This document shows, piece by piece, positions 33,925 to 45,108 of a DNA stretch of 64,000 nt. The notes beneath the pieces were generated by a model, which was given only the letters and a program-made list of their open reading frames with translations, made no database searches and was not told the origin of the DNA. The DNA is from Sphaerolaimus hirsutus. Taxonomy: Eukaryota; Nematoda; Chromadorea; Monhysterida; Sphaerolaimidae. Where the stretch lies: contig OZ038451.1 in assembly GCA_964036195.1 (NCBI GenBank), positions 7,878,529 to 7,942,528 of the forward strand, written 5' to 3'. The stretch's first letter is position 1, and each line of letters opens with the position of its first letter. A program made the translations under genes and the position numbers.

Positions 33925-34722
33925 GCGAAACACAAGAAACGACACCACAGTTCTCCGGTGGCGCACGCGAAATTGTTCGTGGGCAAAAAGAAAAATAGAA
34001 GAAACGTGCAGAAAAAAATCGACCCCGGTGTTGAGCGAAAATGGGACGATTGGTTCAAATGTACGCAGTGCGATTGGTACAGAGCCAAGTTCAAAATTCT
34101 GCTGGATAAACATGTGGAAAGGTTCGGGTGGGGTATTTTAGCTGCCTGGTTTTGGGAGATCTGGGGACAATTACAGACCTTGTAAAACGCCACGTGTCAA
34201 GAGTCATGTAAAATATCAATGTCAAATGTCACTCACAGTGTGAAAAGTCATGGAAAATGCCCGGCAAAATGGCAACCGAGTTGTCATTTTGCAGGTCATT
34301 TTCCATGAATTTTGACACTTTGCATGACATTTTACATGGGTTTACAGGGTCCGGGAGTGGCACCAGACTGTTCACTTATTCATCACTCACGCATTTCCCC
34401 AAAACGACTTCACAGACATCACCCTTCACCAGCAGCCGATGAAATCGACCCGGTGAAAACCGAGGTAAATGATGAGTATGATGGAGAAGGCGCAGATGAA
34501 TTGTATGATGATGCATATGAATATGATTACGACCAGGAGGAAGTGGTCGATGATGTCGATAATGATGTTGTCGGTGCTGATGTCGATAATGATGATGTTG
34601 TCGATGCTGATGTCGATAATGATGATGTTGTCGATGTCGATGATGATGATATTGAGCAGGATGTTACTTATGTTGATGATGATGGTGATATTGTAGATGA
34701 TCCTACTTATGTTGATGAGTGA
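33925..34722 (+). CDS. C2H2 zinc-finger protein gene, last two exons
   Basis: Exons 33925-34121 and 34416-34722. The first opens after TTCTCGCAG in phase 0 with AKHKKRHH, which supplies the two missing histidines for the C-x2-C half-finger CDMCEFVTTCEGQI ending at 8503 (12 residues between Cys and His, as in a standard finger). It also encodes a Lys/Arg-rich stretch, and FKCTQCDWYRA, whose last histidines come from the 34416 exon across a phase-2 junction (HVER then HH). The final exon then gives an acidic tail (DEYDGEGADELYDDAYEYDYD and Asp/Val repeats) up to TGA at 34720. Acidic tails of this type are common in transcription activators, but the role is inferred. The 34122-34415 intron holds an AGTCCCAAGCC-type repeat. 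Confidence 0.8.
34555..34645 (+). repeat. 30-base in-frame tandem repeat in acidic tail
   Basis: Units of GCTGATGTCGATAATGATGA followed by TGTTGTCGAT encode repeated Asp/Val blocks (ADVDNDDVVD). The period is a multiple of three, so copy-number change keeps the frame. Confidence 0.75.
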
Positions 34723-35332
34723 GATTTTCGGTGAGTTACTTGATGGACGTCTTGCGAGGCAGTTTTGTTGAAATTAATTACGAATACTTTTGGCTCTGTG
34801 CCAATGCTTTGTTTTGCGTTTTGTAGCGGTGCTCACAGGTCGCGTGTGCATTGAAACTGCTTCATTGCATAGAATTTACTGCATTGCAAGAAGTCTGTCG
34901 AGTTAAAAGATTTAATTAGCCCGCTATGTTAAAAGGCGCGACTCAACGGGCATGTTATTTTCCGCTAACAGATTCCATATGCTTCGGACCAGTTTATTTG
35001 CTTAATCGTTTTTAATTTCAGATGACTAACGGTCGCCAAAAAGCGACTTGCATCGGGCTAATTGGATTCCATTTTTTTGCTCGCGTGCTTTCTACAATTT
35101 GTTTGAAATTATGGCGTTGGTTGCATGTTGTAATTACATATATATGTTTTTCAGATATTTTTATCAATAAAGTTGTCAGAAAACTGGCGACTGACATGTG
35201 CTGGGCTCTTAGCATAACTCGTTTGGTGCTGGTGAAATTAATCTGCCTAGATCTGAAATTAGAGATTGATATCTGCATTTCGGCGTTTTTCAGCTCCGTT
35301 TAAGCCAGTTCCATTCATTGGTCAGCTTTAGT
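34723..35332. other. 3' flank of the zinc-finger gene
   Basis: Probably 3' untranslated and intergenic sequence. TTTTAATTTCAG followed by ATGACTAACGG at 35011-35032 looks like an acceptor ahead of a 93-codon open frame (35022-35303), but its hydrophobic product matches nothing I know. AATAAA at 35164-35169 could serve as a poly(A) signal. Confidence 0.35.
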
Positions 35333-35428
35333 GATGTAAAAAGCGCCAGGACTTTGGCGCCAAGCGACATCGCGCTTTTTGCGTTGGCGCCAGTGCCATT
35401 GCCGCGGCGCTTTTACATACTAGTCGGG
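35333..35428. repeat. GCGCC array element, short
   Basis: TAGTGATGTAAAAAGCGCC and GGCGCTTTTACATACTA are inverted ends, with GGCGCC words between. The flanking octamers do not match, so the insertion is old or the edges have been altered. Confidence 0.6.
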
Positions 35429-35659
35429 TCATTAGAAAAGTTAACGCATTAGAAAATCGCTTGTGTAGGTGGGGCATTTGTCAAAATAATCACAAAGGTA
35501 AACCCGATAAAACCGAAATTTGGTTAAATGCGTGAACACATCACGTAAGATGAGTCCCAAGTTTGTGGGGAAATTCTTTGCAGCAATTCCAACCATAAAT
35601 GTGAATATTTACATATGTAAATGCATAAAGTCTCCCACAAAAAGATCATTTTCGAAAAA

Positions 35660-38463
35660 TCACACATTCACACCATTCTCCCCGGATATCACAGAACTTT
35701 CATGTGGCGTCTTGTTTCCAACTTTCAAAACTTGCATTCTTAACGCGCTGGGGGGCGTTTGTGTGAAGCTTGGATCACCGCCAATGCGTAACATTTTGAG
35801 GACCTTTTTCCGAATCGTTTTATTTAGGCACAGGTAAACGATCACGTTACCCCCTGTAAACATGGGGGTGGGGTTCAGTAAATTTTCGGAGTTCTAGATG
35901 GTTATGGGCTACCGTATTTCCTCAAAGTACCCCCCTCGAAATATCCCCCCCTTTCAAAATTTCCACTGAATTAAACCACCACCCCCCCCCTTCGAAATAC
36001 CCCCCAAATTGAGTGTATGTAAAGGAATTTTCGGAATTTTTCAGAATTTTTATGGTCTCACCCCGGGAAGGGGGGGGGCTGCAACCCCTCATTCCCCCGG
36101 GATACGTCCTTGGCTCCGCTTTTTTCTTGAAAAATATGTCCATACCAAATGAATTCATTCACTCCATTCATAAACTCGAATTGAAATGAATAATTAATTA
36201 GGTAAGTCAAAATAAAAATATCTCACCGTGTGTGAATTGCCAGAGGACGGTGACCAGCACGAAGGGGGTGGCGGTGGTGAAGAGTCTGGGCACGAGCACG
36301 TAGCCCAGCGCGCTGCAGAACGTGTTCAGGCACAGGAAGAACGCCTGCAGCGTGACTCGCCACTCCCTTTTGCCCATGTGATAATCTGTGAAATTGACAT
36401 CGGGCTGTGTGGTTTGAAAATTGAGATTCGCGGTTTCAATTGTCAATTTTTTACAACTATTGTTTGTATGGGAACAGCACATATTGCAGTGATTTTTGTG
36501 GGAAAAGTAAGGAGCTTGATAAGTCCATGTTGGATGGACACTGACTTCTAAAAGTTGTCAAGTTGAAAAATTGTCCATAAGACAGCTTTTCCCATAACTA
36601 AAGAGCTGTCATGTGCAACAAGTTGATTTGCCCACTCATCTATTGGATCTGCTGGATTTTTTCCATTTGTAGAACAAACCTATATTTAACTTACAACATA
36701 ACATTTGGATTTGGAGACAAAACATAACAGTTTGATACTATAGCATAAGATTTGGATACATTTGATACTTGACAGGGTCTTTTAGTTGACACATGACACA
36801 TTTTACAGTGTCTTTTGAAATGTCTGGAACTGTCACCAGAAAATGGATCTTGAACCTTTTCACACAAATTGTGGAATAGACACTTTTTGGAATTTTTCAC
36901 CTTTTAAAAATCCTGGTAAAGTATGTATGAGCCTAAGTATGGAGTATTCTGACATATTGATTTATCCATTTTGCATATGCAAACCAGTTTGCAGGGCACC
37001 ACAAAAACTAACTTGCTCTAGATTGCTCACTAATTGAACCGACAGCTTGTCTCAGTTTATACAGCACACAAGCATACATAACAGCCATGACGCCAATAGT
37101 TGCAAAATTGTTGAATGTGTTCATGCTGATTGAAAGTGACTGGGTCTGTGATGGTGTGAAATGAATATAATGGTGTTATTACTTTTTTATAAATATTTCA
37201 AAATTGAATGATGTATACCGTATTTCCTCGAAATACCCCCCGGGGGGTGATTGTTTCATAGTGGTCCCGAGAGGGGGGGGGGTCAAACGAGGGGGGGGGT
37301 TATTATTTCACAAGAAAATTTTTGAAAACCAAGTACGAAATTGTCGTCTGAAACGTACGCAGACGTCGAAAAATGCAACAAAAACCGCCATTTATAAGGT
37401 TCTGTAGACTAATATTAGTACGTAGATGGTATAAACACTGTTCTAACGTGATTCCGACATTGTTTTAACGTGTGTTCTGCACTACGCAGAACACAAACTG
37501 CAGTATTTGTCATGTACGTTCTCTTTACACTCAATTTGGGGGGGGGGTATTTCGAGGAAATACGGTAGATATTTATAGATGACTGTATTTATTTTCTAGA
37601 TAAGTGAAAAATGAAAATTAAGCAAAACTAAATACCAACAAAAATTTGAAGGTAATATTGAACCGAGCATTGTGTCAAATTTTTCAAAAAACCTACCCCT
37701 GAATATGGATCAAAGAGCCACACTCCCACTCCACTGTGGTACAGTAGACCAGCATAGCTTGTTAAGTAAATTATTCCATAAGTGCTGCCATATCCAAGTG
37801 CAAATGCCAACCATATATAGACTCTCTTATCACCAAAAAGTTGGTCACTGAGAATTTTTGAGTGCATTTGCACAGCCCTGTTTAAGCTGAGCAACATGCA
37901 CAGGCCACAATATCCTATCCATGCAGCTACAATGTGTAACAGTCACATTTGGAAATGTTTCAACTGTGAATTGATAAAACTTACACTCTCCAGCAGCTCC
38001 AATTATTTTGAGTGCATCATGATATCTGCCACAATATGGGATGCCCACAATTGAAGCTATGCCAGAGAATGTGGCAACAAGTGCCAATCCAAAGATGTCA
38101 ACTATGCCCATTACTGCCAAAATCTTGAAGCATGCTTTTGCAATTAGATCCTTCTGTAACATTGCCATCAGACATGGAGTGTATCTGAAAAAAAATTGTG
38201 TTAGATTTTGCTAATTAAGCACTAATTTATATCAGACCAAACTTTGTCAAATGTAATTCTCAGCATACATATTTACATAAATGTATGATCCAGTACCCAA
38301 AAATATACATGCTATTCACCCCCCTCCCCACTAACATGGCAGTGAACAATATTCCATCCAAAAGAAATGCCACGCCAAGGGGCACATTCACAAAATCCCC
38401 GGTGTTGTTCACTTCACCATTTTTGTCCACAGTGCACACAATCAGGTCACTCAATTCCCCCAT
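35660..38463 (-). CDS. Srt-like serpentine chemoreceptor (7TM GPCR), copy B
   Basis: Six minus-strand exons, 38463-38336, 38184-37985, 37926-37697, 37145-37013, 36385-36227 and 35853-35660, give 347 residues. The first five exons are the same lengths as in copy A (128, 200, 230, 133, 159) and the same phases; the last is 6 bases shorter. Landmarks are YTPCLMAM at helix 2, VGIPYC, LLSLNR, VWLFDPYSG, LWQFTHGGG and VYLCLNKTIRKKV. Nearly identical exon sequences with copy A mark a recent duplication. Donors include a consensus GTAAGT after exon 2. Intron 3 is 551 bases against 176 in copy A because a foldback element sits in it (37215-37567). Convergent with the zinc-finger gene, which ends 937 bases away. 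Chemosensory receptor role rests on family resemblance. Confidence 0.85.
35912..36115. repeat. Fragments of foldback and CGTATCCAGG elements in intron 5 of copy B
   Basis: TACCGTATTTCCTCAAAGTACC starts a foldback fragment that breaks off about 36005. 36050-36115 (GGTCTCACCCCGGGAAGGGG to GGGATACGTCCTTGG) is a remnant of the GACGTATCC family. Confidence 0.5.
37215..37567. mobile_element. TACCGTATTTCC foldback in intron 3 of receptor copy B
   Basis: TACCGTATTTCCTCGAAATA and its inverse close the element; its inside matches the inverse of 24292-24739. Copy A lacks it, so it arrived after the two receptor genes separated or was lost from A. Confidence 0.85.
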
Positions 38464-38624
38464 GTTAAATTGATTACTATGGATTATTTACAATTCAAAC
38501 ATTTTTGCTGCCCTGTCTAGCACTGAAATTGCTTTGAAATGGATCGTGTTTATGACATGGACGGCCAGTAAATCCTATAAATAGAAGGCTAGTTGAAGCT
38601 TGAGGGTGCAATGCAAACAAACAT

Positions 38625-38815
38625 GGTACACCTTACAATGACATCTACCATATCCCATCTGAATGAACGGACAGGCATTAACACATTTCTCATCAAAGCA
38701 CAGTGCTTCCACTTTGGATGAATTTGGTGCACAATTTTACACGTAACCTTTTTCGTCGAAATATGGTAGCATTCATTGCATAGCGTTTTGTCCATTTATT
38801 TCATTTTTATTTTAT
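38625..38815. mobile_element. Possible insertion upstream of receptor copy B
   Basis: Sequence upstream of the third receptor copy (GGGTGCAATGCAAACA joined directly to ACAGATATAAATTAG, 13879-13905) is interrupted here by about 190 bases. The inserted piece holds CTACCATATCCCATCTGAAT and AAATATGGTAGCATTC, which recur at 43550-43850 as CTACCATATCCTATCTGAAT and AATATGGTAACATTC. A short unclassified element is the likely cause. Confidence 0.5.
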
Positions 38816-39032
38816 ACAGATATAAATTAGCTTCAGTGTGTCTGGGAAGTGGTGTACAGCAGAATTTCAAGTTATTTGAGGTTTCTACATACCGGTATTT
38901 TAATGAGGTATTTTAATAAAGATGCCCAATAAAATATTTACATCTTTGTGACATGCAAAATCGCTTTGCAAAATGAGATGTACATTTTTTGAACATTATT
39001 TTCATCTTCACCATGTCGGATGTAGTGAAAGT

Positions 39033-39150
39033 TAGTGATGGAATGGCATTGGCGCTTGGCGCCATTCATCCATGGCGCGTGCAGCCCAGTAGCCCAATAG
39101 CGCTATTGGCGCCTGGCACCTTTTTTCTGGCGCTTTTCCATCATTAAGTG
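39033..39150. repeat. GCGCC array element
   Basis: TAGTGATGGAATGGCATTGG and GGCGCTTTTCCATCATTA bound GGCGCC words. AGTGAAAG lies close to both ends, consistent with an 8-bp target duplication if one border base is allowed to shift. Confidence 0.6.
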
Positions 39151-39665
39151 AAAGAGATATAATGTATTTTTATATATATTTTTACAGTTTTACTTCTTGA
39201 CTATATTGGCTAAATTCCCACAGGTTTGCAATCACGGGTACATTTCTCCATTTCACACACGCACGACACCAACGATGGCAAAAATCACATATTTTACTCA
39301 GAAATTTATCTCATTCAGTTTCTGTTTTGTAAAAAAAGTTCGCCATCCTAAATACATGACTTTTGACATTTACAGGGCATTTTACAGGGTCTGGGAATGC
39401 CCACTGAACTTAAATAAGCCACTTTTTATGAGAAAAACAATGTTTTAATGTTGAAACATTCTTTCTGGTCTGGGTAAAAACTCCATTTTTGTGTAAAAGC
39501 TTGTGCTTCAAGAAAAACTTGAGTTGTCACCAAAAAGACGTAAAAGAACAGAGTTACTCAAAAAAAGTCAATACGGAGGTATTTATTTTTTAAGTCAACA
39601 CCCCACCATGAAAAAGTCAAAAAAAAGTTTAAAAGAATTTTTTTAAATAAAAACCTTTGTTGTTG

Positions 39666-40090
39666 TTCACGGCGAGAACTCGGCCGTAAAGTAAACCCGG
39701 CCGTTAAGTAAATCCGGCCGTAAGGCATAGTTGTACAAACGTATTTACGTTTACTCGATAAATACGTATACTCGAGTGCTGCGTAAATACGTTTACGTTT
39801 CCCCCCGAAAAAATACCGGTACTCAGTCACTCGCGTACTTTTTGAAAGTACGCGAGTACAGAAGACGAGTATTTACAGATATTTACGTTTACTCACCTTT
39901 TACACAGCGTAAAAGATGAAATTTTTTACTTTACGTTTTCTGTATTCAGGTGTGACTAAATAAAATACTTTACGTTTACGTTTACTTTGAAAAAGTTCAG
40001 TACTTTAAACAACTCTGCCGTAATGATGCCGGGCTTAAAGTAGCACCCTCTACCTTACGGCCGGGTTTACTTAACGGCCGGACCATCCCC
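39666..40090. mobile_element. CGGCCGTAAAGTAAA element, copy 2, split at the same point
   Basis: Same compound as 33280-33838: GGCGAGAACTCGGCCGTAAA left, TTAACGGCCGGACCATCCCC right, and an inner insert 39726-40016 (CATAGTTGTACAAACG to AACAACTCTG) flanked by CCGTAAGG and CCGTAATG. The inner part has lost about 130 bases relative to copy 1. Confidence 0.75.
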
Positions 40091-40093
40091 GTT

Positions 40094-40740
40094 GTTTACG
40101 TTACATGTAATTCATTAAAATGTTGGTTATTTTTACTATTTTTTTACATCAGCGTGCATTACAAACAACATTCCTGTAATTACTGTAGTAAAAGTATAGT
40201 CAAACAATTCTAGCTAAGTAAAAACCCCCCTCGATATTCACCAACTCTCAAAATACCCCCCCCCCACGTCAAGGTTTGCTTTCTGAAAGAATTATCACCC
40301 TTGGGGTACTTTGAGGAAATACAGGGAGTAAATCAATGGAGTGAGAATACAATGTGCAGCCTACCTGCAATGCCAGAGGGATTAAAACATTCAATCCGCA
40401 CTGACACACTCTTGGAATTGAAACTATTTTTCAACTTGTGCACCTTTGAAATGAAACTCTAGTGGTCTGAGATGGACTTAAGCACTTTCGATGTGAATTT
40501 CCCACTTTTTCATGGTGAACTTATGCACTTTCTATGTGAATGTCGCACTTTTTCATGGTGGACTTATGCACTTTCGATGTTCTGATTCATGTTCGATGTT
40601 CGATGCAGATTCTGAACATAAATATCCAAAAAGTTTAATGAGGTAAACGTTAATGAGGCTTCAATGAACAAACAAAACGCTAAACCTAGACAAGGTGTCT
40701 ATCAATAGAAAACTAAAATAAGCAAAACAACTGAAACAAC
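40094..40740. other. Stretch with no recognised gene
   Basis: Contains a foldback fragment at about 40224-40325 (CCCCCCTCGATATTCACC, GGGTACTTTGAGGAAATAC) and a short TTATGCACTTTCGATGTGAA direct repeat at 40470-40580. Nothing else recognised. Confidence 0.4.
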
Positions 40741-40966
40741 TACTGTCGACAAGTCCACAAAATGTGATTTTGAGTGAATTGCATTTTAAGTTTTGGACCT
40801 AATTCCAGCCCCGTGGTGCATGTCCAATATGGCTCTCTAATGCTTTTCATTAAGTTCCATATGTTGATCATAAAGTGTCAAATTTGCAGCCCCTGCTCTC
40901 AGAACTCTAGAACATTTTTGTTCCCGCCCAAGTTGCGCCTGCCTTATGGAAAATTTATGGACTTGT

Positions 40967-41431
40967 TGTGCGGTTCCGCCTAATTTACCGTAACCTGCAT
41001 TTTTGTTTCGCTTGAATAATTCCCAATTCACTTAGAAAATATTTGCCTTTTTGCCGGCTGTAAACAACGGGTGATAAAAGTAACGACATTCATAATATTT
41101 AATCTATGTTTTTATTAATCTTTATAATTCTTTATGTCAACCCGTTTTCTAACGACATGTGACAGGTGCAAAACCTGATATTTGCTTTAAAGTAGACATA
41201 ATAAGCAATTTGCTCGCGTTTTGAAGGTTAAATCGCCCATATGTAAGGCTGTTCTTGCCGAAAGAGCGGCCCAGTCTACGACTACTGATATCTGAATTTT
41301 AATGATTTCTTTATTTGATAGAAATAAAATATAAACTGAAAAGAACTTGAATAAAAGTGTTGGATAAAAGCTAAAGTTTCTGCACTGTGAAACGCAGGAA
41401 AACTTAACCCCAAATAGTGTGAAACTTTACA
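40967..41431 (+). repeat. 5' LTR
   Basis: TGTGCGGTTCCGCCTAATTT to AATAGTGTGAAACTTTACA, 465 bases, equal in length to the 3' LTR. AATAAA-like words and AT-rich stretches lie inside, but I cannot place a promoter with confidence. Confidence 0.93.
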
Positions 41432-41445
41432 TGGCGCAGCGGAAA
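41432..41445 (+). other. Primer binding site
   Basis: TGGCGCAGCGGAAA follows the 5' LTR directly. It would pair with a tRNA ending CCGCUGCGCCA; the tRNA species is not identified. Confidence 0.6.
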
Positions 41446-41591
41446 GGATAGAATTAATAATTCAGTCCTGCAAAAAATAGAACCTGCACAACAGAAACCC
41501 CAATAACATCCAATTTTCCACAAAAAAATATAAATCAATATAAATTAATAAAAATTTATAACGCAGAAGCTAAAATTAAATTTAAAGCGAG

Positions 41592-42848
41592 ATGCACAAC
41601 ATCATGAGCGAGGTCACCCCCACTGGACCGCTCAGGATGAGGCTCAACGCCTACAGAACGGACGCCTTGAAGATCCTACAGGCTGATATACCATATTTCA
41701 AAGTGGACAAAGATCAAGATTACCACCACAACAGGGATACCGCAGAGGCAGCCACAACACAACAACAAATGCTACTCACAAAAATACGAGATAAAAAAAC
41801 ATTATTGCAAACCGCTATGGACAAATACGAAGAAGCTGTGGCAGAAATTCTAACAACGGCCAATGGACCAAATGCTACGGCGGACATGATCAGTGCAGCT
41901 GCCAAAGAAAACGACAAACTGAACGACAAATTATACCGCGAGGATGGCATCATGGCAATACTGGCACAAATGCAAGAACGACAAAGCCAGTTGGACGCAT
42001 TGAAAAGCAGCACGGAACGACAAATAAAAGACCTGAAAGAAGGTATAACGGGTGGATTAGAAAAGAAATTACAACACTTAGATAGCTCTAGTGATGATGA
42101 AGAATTAATGAGATTACCGAAGATAAACGTGCCAAAATTCTCGGGCGACCCACTAGAATGGACCCGTTGGTGGAATATCTTCAAAACTCAAATCCATCAA
42201 CGAAAGAAAATGAACATCATCTTAAAATTCACCTATCTGAATGATTCACTCAAAGGTGAAGCCAAAAAATTACTTGGCGGATTAAACATGGATGGTGCTG
42301 ACTACTTGACAGCAAAAAAATTGTTGAAATCTAATTTTGGCAATACAACATATGTAACTAACACGTTATGGGAAAAATTATACAATTTAAAACCCCCAAC
42401 AATGAGAGGTGACAGCCTCATGGCGTTATAATGGGATGTCGGTACAACACTGAGTCAACTCGCAGAGCGCGGAGAGAACACGGAGTCCGGGGCTGTGCTG
42501 CGTGAACTGAGGAAATACCTCAGCCCAGCAATCCGCTTGGCGGTGACCAAAGACTTCAGGAGAGAAAACGCGCACGACGACGATGATGACGACCAAGATG
42601 GACCGGCAATGACCGTCAAAACGTTTGTTAAAGCTTTGGGAAATGTGGCCCAAGCCCGACTCGAATGCCAAACAACAGAGTCAACAAAAGAAAATGATGA
42701 CACTCCAAAACAACATAACAACAAAACAAAATCTAAAAATGCTCATAATAATAGTACCGTCGCCTATTCCAGCTCCGAGAAACGAGTGGAGGAAGAAGAC
42801 GAGGACAACACCACGTGCGCGGCAGCTACAACCAGGCTGACCGTGAAA
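41592..42848 (+). pseudogene. BEL/Pao gag (capsid region), interrupted
   Basis: From ATG at 41592 the frame runs 279 codons to TAA at 42429-42431, then stays open in the same frame to the insertion point at 42848. PKFSGDPLEWTRWW near residues 180-194 is characteristic of DUF1759-type retrotransposon gag proteins; a coiled-coil-like charged region precedes it (residues 45-160). After the stop an Asp-rich DDDDDD stretch and polar linker follow. The zinc knuckles that normally end gag lie beyond the insertion, at the start of the next open frame. Gag forms the intracellular particle that packages element RNA. Confidence 0.8.
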
Positions 42849-45108
42849 GTATACCCCGTGTTATATGTACGTGGTATACTGCCACGCGAATGGCATTTTT
42901 TCATAACGCGCACCAGTATTAATTTGCGCGGTTTTGTTTACTCTAATTTCGCTAACACGGCACATTACGGGTTAAGCGGGCGCGCGCGTAATAGGGGTCA
43001 ATCCGTTTAGCGTGGTACTTTTTTCACTAACACACATCATTTGGAATGCATCGTGTTACATCATTTGTCATACCCCGCAGAAAATATTTTTTGCGGGTTA
43101 GAGCGTGTTATAACTTGTGACAGAACTAGGCCCCCCCAAAATGTGGCTCTGCTGCGACCACTCATTTCCGTACTTGGCGCACCAAAATGCGGTTCTGCCA
43201 AAATCAGAATGCCCAACTGATCGATCATGTGCAAAAAAACGGGATTGGTATTTATAGGGGTCCGCGGTGCACGCTGCACTTGAGATTGGACAAAGATTTC
43301 CATATGTTGTCCAATATTTAGGATTGAAAAATCATTTTCTCATGAGATAAGCTCTTTGTTTTTACTCGGAAAATCGGGGCACATGCCATTTCTTTATGAC
43401 ATAAGGGATCAGCGTTTTTGATGTTGCATAAGTGGGGGGGGCTGTGGTCAAGTTTTGAGCTGGATTAGGCCGCGACAGATAGAGATCAAAAGATAGGAAC
43501 TGAAAAAATATCGGGATGGGATTAATGTGACGAAAATAGGCGCGTGGGAAATATGGTAGATCCTATCTGAATAATGTGCTGCTGGTCATGGGGGGATGAT
43601 AATTACAGCTCCCATTCCCACAATTAACTATTATAATTTGTAGAGTTTACACACAAACTTTGATGGCACACTTTGCACTGAAATCTACCATATCCTATCT
43701 GAATAATAACCCTGAAATAGTATCATGAAATTGCACTTTTTAACTACCAAACATTTAACAGAAAATTGAACTTTTCAATTGACTTGATTCATCAAAATAT
43801 GGTAACATTCTGTGCAAAGCATGCGATCTGATTTTCATGTGTCCAGCTAGCATTGGAAAAATATCTGAGAGATTTATATTTAATAAAATGTTACGAAATA
43901 TAACAGTTTTTATTTTTATATGTTTGCCAGGTTTTTCCAGCACTATTTAAATCGTTTTTCTATGACTTTCTGAACTTATATTTAATTATATTTGCTTTTT
44001 AACAGTGCTATTTAACGCTATTTAACAGTGCTGCCGACCCATATTATAATCGGCGGAGATGACACTTAGTATGGAAACCTACCAGAACCCACCTGAATAA
44101 TAAACCACAAATTATACAGTTTTTTCATCATAATATTTCGTTTTTACTATGGAATAATAAATTGAGAAATTTATGACTAGATTTTATTCATTAAATAACG
44201 GTAGGATTCTGCACATACTTTGCGGTCTGCCGCTAATACGTATCCCATCCCAATATTTTTTCAGTTCCTATCTTTTGATCTCTATCTGTCGCAGCCTAAT
44301 CCAGCTCAAAACTTGACCACAGCCCCCCCCCCCACTTATGCAACATCAAAAACGCTGATCCCTTATGTCATAAAGAAATGGCATGTGCCCCGATTTTCCG
44401 AGTAAAAACAAAGAGCTTATCTCATGAGAAAATGATTTTTCAATCCTAAATATTGGACAACAGATGGAAATCTTTGTCCAATCTCAAGTGCAGCGTGCAC
44501 CGCGGACCCCTAAAAATACCGATCCCGTTTTTTGCACATGATCGATCAGTTGGGCATTCTGATTTGGCAGAACCACATTTTGGTGCGCCAAGTACGGATA
44601 TGAGTGGTCGCAGCAGAGCCACATTTTGGCGCGCTGCTATGTGGTGGAAAGTTTTGATATGGAGGTTGTTGGGAATTTGTTGTTGGAGATGTGCCCGGGA
44701 TGGTCTGGTCTGGTCGGGTCATGTCACAGGACTTGTGTGTTGCGTCTAGTTGAGTATGAAAGTTTTTGGTATTTTTTAAACACACATCCGACCCAATATT
44801 AATCAGTTTGTGATGTTGTAAAAAATTTTTACGTGGTATACAACCTCGGTATAACACGTTTTCTGCTTTTTGCAAATAATTGGACGGGGTATACGTTTTT
44901 TTATAACGCACATGTCTTCTAATAATGTGGTATACAAATACGTATAACCCCCCCTGTTGCGTGTTATTGAAACATCGATTGTCTGCGCACACGCTCATTT
45001 GCGCGTTAGACGGGTAAGATATCAATTTCCAGGTGACCTCTTTTTTATGTAATAAACAAAAGGACGTGTCAGCACGGGGTACATATGGACTAATTAGCGT
45101 GTTACGTG
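42849..45108. mobile_element. 2.26-kb DNA insertion in gag-pol, GTATACCCCGTGTTA ends
   Basis: GTATACCCCGTGTTATATG begins the insert, and TAACACG-type words inverted (GCGTGTTACGTGGTATAC) end it. GTATAC is present once at each border (42849-42854 and 45109-45114), so it may be the target duplication or part of the terminus. The retroelement frame before and after is the same if the 2260 bases between are ignored. Further GTATACC and ATAACGCG words recur near both ends. No transposase seen. A foldback lies inside. Confidence 0.75.
43130..44650. mobile_element. Large inverted-repeat (foldback) segment inside the insertion
   Basis: 43130-43520 (from CCAAAATGTGGCTCTGCTGC to ATCGGGATGGGATTA) is repeated in inverse order at 44235-44640 with few differences, leaving a centre of about 700 bases. 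The centre carries ACCATATCCTATCTGAATAA and ATATGGTAACATTC words also seen at 38625-38815. No open frame of note. Confidence 0.75.

Noticed and set aside
34469..34696. Met-rich open frame (MMMLSMLMSIMMM)
   Set aside because: Shadow of the acidic Asp-repeat exon of the zinc-finger gene in another frame.
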